In this document: piece by piece, positions 60,305 through 64,000 of the stretch | How the letters are laid out: each line of letters opens with the position of its first letter | Numbering within the stretch: position 1 is the first letter of the stretch | Source: Candidatus Enterococcus myersii | GTDB lineage: Bacteria; Bacillota; Bacilli; Lactobacillales; Enterococcaceae | Assembly: GCF_017316025.1 (NCBI RefSeq) | Contig: NZ_JAFLVT010000008.1 | Coordinates: 310,001-374,000 of the forward strand | Direction: 5' to 3' | Length of the DNA stretch: 64,000 nt | Position numbers and translations under genes: made by a program | Notes under the pieces: model-generated | Seen by the model: only the letters and a program-made list of their open reading frames with translations | Databases searched by the model: none | What the model was told of the DNA's origin: nothing

Positions 60305-61123
60305 ATGTCAAAAATAAAATGTGAACTGTACCATGACAATTTCCAAAACAGAAAAAAATACAACATACCTAAAGCGCAACTTGTGATAGCTGATATCCCT
60401 TACAACTTAGGTAATAACGCTTATGCAAGTAACCCTAGTTGGTATGTTGGTGGAGATAATAAAAAAGGTGAATCTAAGAAAGCTAATAAACAATTCTTTC
60501 CAAGCGATAAGAATTTTAACTTAGTAGAATATTTTCACTTTTGTAGTAAGTTACTTATTCCAGAACCTAAAGAAAAAGGGAAAGCTCCTGCAATGATTAT
60601 GTTTTGTTCGTTTGAACAAATGGCACCATTGATTGAAGTAGCTAAAAAATATGGTTTTAAAAATAGTTATCCATTATTTTTTATCAAGAAAACAAGTTCT
60701 CAAGCTTTAAAAGCTAATATGCGAATCGTGGGAGCTACAGAATATGCAGTTGTGTTTTACAGGGATAAGCTACCTAAATTTAATAATGACTGGAAACAGA
60801 AAGAAGAAGGTAAGAAAATGATTCTTAATTGGTTTGAGTGGCAGCGGGATAGTGTTAAAGAGATACCTAAAATACATCCTACGCAGAAACCAGTTAATTT
60901 ATTAGAACAGTTAATCAAGACCTTTACGGATCCGGGAGATGTTGTAATCGATCCGTGTGCTGGGAGCGGTACGACTTTATTAGCCGCCAAAAAGAATGGG
61001 CGACACTCTTACGGGTTTGAGATATACAGACCTTTTTATAAAAGAGCGATCGAGGAAATGTTACCAATTGGTGGCGAGCACGAGCGCCAAATGGATATTT
61101 TTGAATGCATGACGGATAGCTGA
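60305..61123 (+). CDS. Orphan phage DNA methyltransferase (N4/N6, beta-class order)
   Basis: The 272-residue enzyme has the catalytic motif IV as ADIPYNLGNNAY near residue 26 and the AdoMet-binding motif I as DPCAGSGTTLLAA near residue 215-227. This order is typical for beta-class amino-methyltransferases (N6-adenine or N4-cytosine). PTQKPVNLLEQLI before motif I is typical. No restriction gene is next to it, so its likely role is protection of phage DNA or regulation. The target sequence cannot be read from the protein. Confidence 0.9.
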   Translation: MSKIKCELYHDNFQNRKKYNIPKAQLVIADIPYNLGNNAYASNPSWYVGGDNKKGESKKANKQFFPSDKNFNLVEYFHFCSKLLIPEPKEKGKAPAMIMFCSFEQMAPLIEVAKKYGFKNSYPLFFIKKTSSQALKANMRIVGATEYAVVFYRDKLPKFNNDWKQKEEGKKMILNWFEWQRDSVKEIPKIHPTQKPVNLLEQLIKTFTDPGDVVIDPCAGSGTTLLAAKKNGRHSYGFEIYRPFYKRAIEEMLPIGGEHERQMDIFECMTDS

Positions 61124-61180
61124 GTGGTCTGTGCGGAAAATGCACGAACCATAGACCGCAAATTTAAAGGAGGACCAAAA

Positions 61181-61705
61181 ATGAATAAGCAAGAATTTAT
61201 TGAAAAGCTCAAGATGCACGGAGCATGGTGCACAGACTGCCATGATATCAATGGAGAAAAAGATAGGTACGTGAAATTTGCCAAAGTCAGAGAACTGCTT
61301 GAGCAGATTGACGAACCGCAAGCCGAGAAGGTGGAAGTGCCACCGATGATCGACAAATTCATTAAAGATCATACAGACCCTATCTTTGAAATCTGTGCGT
61401 GGTCTGATCATTATGGCAATGATGGTAGAACTTGCGACGATCCTGAATTATCTGTGGTTTTAGATTGGTATGGGAATAACACTACAGAATTTTATGAAGC
61501 TGTTGTCAACGGCTACACCGTTAAGTCGAAGCGGTGGGTGGTTAAAAAGGGAAAAGACTGCGTATTAACCAGTTTTACTTTCTTTGACGAAAAAATTGTC
61601 AATTATGACTCTAACAGTTACGGAAAAAATTATATATATTTCACCGACAAATCCAAAGCCGAGGCGGTCGCTACGTTGGTTGAGGGGAGTGTGGAGGAAA
61701 TTTGA
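61181..61705 (+). CDS. DUF1642-like phage protein (174 aa)
   Basis: The protein begins NKQEFIEKLKMHGAWCTDC and has a region VPPMIDKFIKDHT followed by FYEAVVNGYTVKSKRWVVKK, a pattern I associate with DUF1642 proteins of Lactobacillales phages. ATG 61181 follows AAAGGAGG; an in-frame GTG at 61124 is unsupported. Function unknown. Its stop overlaps the next start. Confidence 0.62.
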   Translation: MNKQEFIEKLKMHGAWCTDCHDINGEKDRYVKFAKVRELLEQIDEPQAEKVEVPPMIDKFIKDHTDPIFEICAWSDHYGNDGRTCDDPELSVVLDWYGNNTTEFYEAVVNGYTVKSKRWVVKKGKDCVLTSFTFFDEKIVNYDSNSYGKNYIYFTDKSKAEAVATLVEGSVEEI

Positions 61706-61980
61706 ATCCCGATGTTTATGACGAAATGAAACGATTAACAGACGAACTCATCGATCTAAGCGAAAAGAACGGACTAGCTTGCTTGGTGTCTTTTGAAACT
61801 AAAATACCAGACACGGGCTATGTAAGCTTTGTGGGGACAGTAGATAAATTAGGCTACACAGTTAATTTTATGGAACGGTCATTGGAAGGCAAAACTCGCT
61901 ACTCGATGAGAGCCATCAAGGAGAAGGGATATCAATATGGATATTACCAATCTAAAAGGATTGAGGAGGTAGCGGAATGA
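61702..61980 (+). CDS. Small phage protein (92 aa)
   Basis: The 92-residue acidic protein (NPDVYDEMKRLTDELIDLSE ... RIEEVAE) starts at TTG 61702 with GTGGAGGAAA upstream and overlaps both neighbours by four bases. No family recognised. Confidence 0.65.
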   Translation: MNPDVYDEMKRLTDELIDLSEKNGLACLVSFETKIPDTGYVSFVGTVDKLGYTVNFMERSLEGKTRYSMRAIKEKGYQYGYYQSKRIEEVAE

Positions 61981-62324
61981 AATGCGTTGTATCTAAGTTT
62001 AATGATGACGGTAGCATTTATCCAGTTTATGAATGCGAAGACGAAGAGGAAGCGATGAAAATGGCGTATGCGTGTAATGGCGTGTACGAAAATGTCTCTC
62101 CCTCTCTCACCGACGATCAGCAGGTCGTGTTGGAGTGGCTGAAAGAAAAAATGACCTTAACTGATATAGAGCCTATTGAATTAATCTGGCGCCTTAAAGT
62201 TAACTCAACTAAATCAGGCTATCGAGATATGCCAGTCTATAAGAGCTACAGACGTTTGACACCAGCACAACAATTCCAAGTCCTCGCTGCGTTTGCGGAA
62301 TGGGGAAGCAAGGGGGACGAATGA
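61977..62324 (+). CDS. Small phage protein (115 aa)
   Basis: The protein starts KCVVSKFNDDGSIYPVYECEDEEEAMKMAY and then contains LTDDQQVVLEWLKEKM, a phrase common in variable phage early proteins. The C-terminal part RRLTPAQQFQVLAAFAEWG is helical. Overlapping ATGA junctions on both sides show that it belongs to the same translationally coupled series. Function unknown. Confidence 0.68.
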   Translation: MKCVVSKFNDDGSIYPVYECEDEEEAMKMAYACNGVYENVSPSLTDDQQVVLEWLKEKMTLTDIEPIELIWRLKVNSTKSGYRDMPVYKSYRRLTPAQQFQVLAAFAEWGSKGDE

Positions 62325-62665
62325 TGAGGTTTAACGATGGCTTAACATTATTTAGTTTGTTGGATGGGGACAATAACGACACTAGGAACAACATTTTGAA
62401 GTCGCTTTATATATTAGAGGTGCATAAAGGGTCTGTGATATTTGAGTGTGAGCCATACGATTACGCATATAATACTAATAAAATGGATAACACGCTTGAA
62501 AAAATTTGTAGAGTTATAGATAAACGCGAAAAGGTTATTTTTAAAAAAATACAAGCGGAATGCGGGCAAGAAGTCGATTGTTTAATATTTACTTTTTATG
62601 ATGATATGAGCGTTTATGCAGGCGGAACGAAAGTCATAGGCAAAAATATGACTATTAATTTTTAA
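62321..62665 (+). CDS. Small phage protein (114 aa)
   Basis: This 114-residue protein (MRFNDGLTLFSLLDGDNND ... GKNMTINF) starts at ATG 62321 after AAGGGGGACGA and overlaps the preceding stop codon. It is more AT-rich than its neighbours. I do not recognise the family. Confidence 0.65.
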   Translation: MMRFNDGLTLFSLLDGDNNDTRNNILKSLYILEVHKGSVIFECEPYDYAYNTNKMDNTLEKICRVIDKREKVIFKKIQAECGQEVDCLIFTFYDDMSVYAGGTKVIGKNMTINF

Positions 62666-62679
62666 CAGGAGGGCGAAGG

Positions 62680-63108
62680 ATGATACCGAAGTTTAGAGCG
62701 TGGGATAAGCGAGGGAAAGAAATGTGGAAGGTGGCTACTTTGCACATTGAAGATGAATACGCAGATTTGTTCAAAACTAATATATATGAAAACCCGTTTA
62801 ACGATCCGTGGGCTAAGTTTGAAGACCTAATCCTCATGCAATCCACTGGCTTGAAAGACAAGAATGGGGTGGAGATTTACGTTGGCGATATTGTGAGGAA
62901 TGATAAAGGTGAGATTGGGCGAGTCGTATACCTAAAACAAGAAGCAGGATTTGTAGTTGTCTTACCAAAATCAGACTATCGATTAGGACACAGAAATACA
63001 GGTGAGCCTTATGACGTGGCAAGTGGGCATGAGGTAATTGGCAACGTTTGGGAGGACGGTGACCTTTTAGATGACAATAAAGAAACAGAATGCAATAGAG
63101 CTTATTAA
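62680..63108 (+). CDS. YopX family phage protein
   Basis: The 142-residue protein has the YopX pattern: IPKFRAWDKRGKEMWKV at the start, LMQSTGLKDKNGVEIYVGDIVRN in the middle and GNVWEDGDLL near the end. The family is widespread in Gram-positive phages and has no proven function. ACAGGAGGGCGAAGG precedes the ATG. The last 38 bases overlap the next gene. Confidence 0.92.
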   Translation: MIPKFRAWDKRGKEMWKVATLHIEDEYADLFKTNIYENPFNDPWAKFEDLILMQSTGLKDKNGVEIYVGDIVRNDKGEIGRVVYLKQEAGFVVVLPKSDYRLGHRNTGEPYDVASGHEVIGNVWEDGDLLDDNKETECNRAY

Positions 63109-63610
63109 TGATTGTAACTGTATTGTCGATGAAAATGATTTAGCGAATGCAATTTTGTGGTATCAATCCAGGCCGACAATGTCAAAAAAGAAAATATATA
63201 TGTATGGATATTATCCTGCTGTCAGTATTGGAAACATAAAAATACACGTCCATAGGTTACTGATGCAGTTTTGGTTAGGCATGAAATTACCTTTCCATGC
63301 GAGTGTTCATCATATTAATGAGAATAAACTCGATGCGCGCAAAGAAAACTTATCTGTAGTAATAAATTCGGCCCATAACAGTAACCATAATAGAGGTAAA
63401 CGCCTTAGCGAGGAGCACAGGAAGAAAATAAGTGATGCGAATCATAATAGAAAAGGGGTAAAACAGAAAAAGAGACACAACATCCCTAATTACCAATTGA
63501 GTGATTTGTTGAGATTTGGTTTTTCGATAAATCGAATTGCTGATCTATACGGGTGCGATTGGTCAACTATAAAATCAAGAATCCACGAAAACCTCGAACT
63601 GTTAAGCTAG
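63071..63610 (+). CDS. HNH homing endonuclease with NUMOD3 motif
   Basis: The 179-residue protein has an HNH nuclease core (IHVHRLLMQFWLG, SVHHINENKLDARKENLSVV), then a NUMOD3 DNA-binding motif (GKRLSEEHRKKISDANHNRKG, recognised by its LSEEHRKKIS core), and a C-terminal helix-turn-helix (FSINRIADLYGCDWSTIKSRI). This is the plan of free-standing phage homing endonucleases. It starts inside the YopX gene with only a weak ribosome binding site, so an internal start is possible. Confidence 0.88.
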   Translation: MTIKKQNAIELINDCNCIVDENDLANAILWYQSRPTMSKKKIYMYGYYPAVSIGNIKIHVHRLLMQFWLGMKLPFHASVHHINENKLDARKENLSVVINSAHNSNHNRGKRLSEEHRKKISDANHNRKGVKQKKRHNIPNYQLSDLLRFGFSINRIADLYGCDWSTIKSRIHENLELLS

Positions 63611-63634
63611 GGAATCGAGTGAGGGAGGAAGAAA

Positions 63635-63997
63635 ATGAACGAATTGGAAGATTTGGAGAGAGACAACGAACAATTAAAAAAAGAAACGGCCGACCTAGCG
63701 AAAGAAGTCGCTATTAACTCATGGGGCTGTTTATGGAGTGTAGCACTTTTGCTATTCTCTATGGCCCTAGGTGGATTTGTAACGATGAAACTGTGGAACG
63801 GATTGATTGTACCAACGTTTGGGCTTATGACATTGAATTACTGGCAAGCGTTTGGCCTAGATGTATTCGTTAGTTTTCTGACCGCCAAAATTGGAAATAA
63901 GAACGATGGGTACGAGGACAATCAGAGAGCGTACCTAGCAATCATTTCCACATTGCTATTTTGGGGAATTGGGTCGATTGCGATGATGTTTATTTAA
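63635..63997 (+). CDS. Phage membrane protein (120 aa)
   Basis: The protein has an N-terminal charged coiled coil (LEDLERDNEQLKKETADLAKEV), then three hydrophobic segments (WSVALLLFSMALGGFV, a middle one around AFGLDVFVSFL, and ISTLLFWGIGSIAMMF). GTGAGGGAGGAAG precedes the ATG. It ends three bases before the window does. Function unknown. Confidence 0.7.
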   Translation: MNELEDLERDNEQLKKETADLAKEVAINSWGCLWSVALLLFSMALGGFVTMKLWNGLIVPTFGLMTLNYWQAFGLDVFVSFLTAKIGNKNDGYEDNQRAYLAIISTLLFWGIGSIAMMFI

Positions 63998-64000
63998 CTA

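Larger units (their letters stand above)
47832..64000. mobile_element. Prophage, left part (integrase to replication and early genes); continues beyond the window
   Basis: From the integrase onward all recognisable genes are of temperate phage type: integrase, lysogeny-side genes, CI/Cro switch, antirepressors, ERF recombination, replisome organiser, SSB, methyltransferase, YopX and a homing endonuclease. The left boundary is set between the HU terminator and the integrase stop codon. The right boundary and packaging, structural and lysis genes are outside the window, so intactness and the att core cannot be judged. Confidence 0.93.

Noticed and set aside
61124-61180. N-terminal extension of the DUF1642-like gene from GTG 61124
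   Set aside because: It has no ribosome binding site, while AAAGGAGG stands directly before ATG 61181.
1-64000. tRNA, rRNA, CRISPR arrays and insertion sequences
   Set aside because: I looked for cloverleaf-like CCA-end segments, regularly spaced repeats and transposase genes and found none that could be supported.

Overview
The window is a low-GC Firmicute chromosome segment, most likely Enterococcus or a close relative in the Lactobacillales. The evidence is: strong AGGAGG-type ribosome binding sites with frequent TTG/GTG starts; a fused glutathione synthase (gshF); a citrate locus built like the one known from Enterococcus faecalis; an 18-bp-armed 'AGTCTGGGACATAACT' intergenic hairpin of a kind I recall as common in enterococci; and a temperate siphophage-type prophage beside the HU gene. 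Species cannot be fixed from the sequence alone. I see no tRNA, rRNA or CRISPR array.

Layout. (1) 1-6.8 kb: conserved housekeeping operon rnc-smc-HAD phosphatase-ftsY. (2) 6.8-10.4 kb: a CPBP intramembrane protease, a duplicated 91-bp intergenic repeat, and a divergent two-component pair made of a Cache-type NtrB-like kinase and an OmpR-type regulator. (3) 10.4-21.7 kb: citrate fermentation. citH-citO-citG run leftward and oadH-oadD-oadB-small membrane subunit-citCDEFX-oadA run rightward from a 430-bp divergent control region. Citrate enters by CitH, citrate lyase (CitDEF, matured by CitC, CitX and CitG) splits it to acetate and oxaloacetate, and the membrane Oad complex decarboxylates oxaloacetate, probably pumping sodium. 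(4) 21.9-30.5 kb: a carbohydrate ABC importer, a GH38 alpha-mannosidase and a membrane-anchored AraC regulator, which looks like a mannose-glycan utilisation locus with a cre-like site. (5) 30.6-47.8 kb: mixed core genes: GNAT enzymes, a Crp/Fnr regulator flanked by matching palindromes, an ECF sigma/anti-sigma pair, a quinone-oxidoreductase-like enzyme, gshF, an amidohydrolase, a metallophosphoesterase, a glycerol facilitator and HU. (6) 47.8-64 kb: left part of a prophage. Integrase and lysogeny genes face left, then come a CI/Cro-type switch with four copies of a 16-bp operator, antirepressor-like proteins (BRO and Rha/ORF6C), an ERF/DUF1351/HNHc/replisome organiser/SSB replication-recombination block with origin-like repeats, an orphan DNA methyltransferase, and small late-early genes including YopX and a NUMOD3-HNH homing endonuclease. 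The structural, lysis and right-end genes lie outside the window.

The points most worth a second look are: the apparently split gamma subunit of the Oad complex with an internally duplicated OadH; the 40-bp divergent gap of the two-component pair; the paired ACATATGT palindromes around the Crp/Fnr gene; the fully readable prophage switch; the divergent prophage gene pair that shares a single 16-bp gap holding both ribosome binding sites; and the repeated promoter-plus-hairpin units in front of the lysogeny-side genes.
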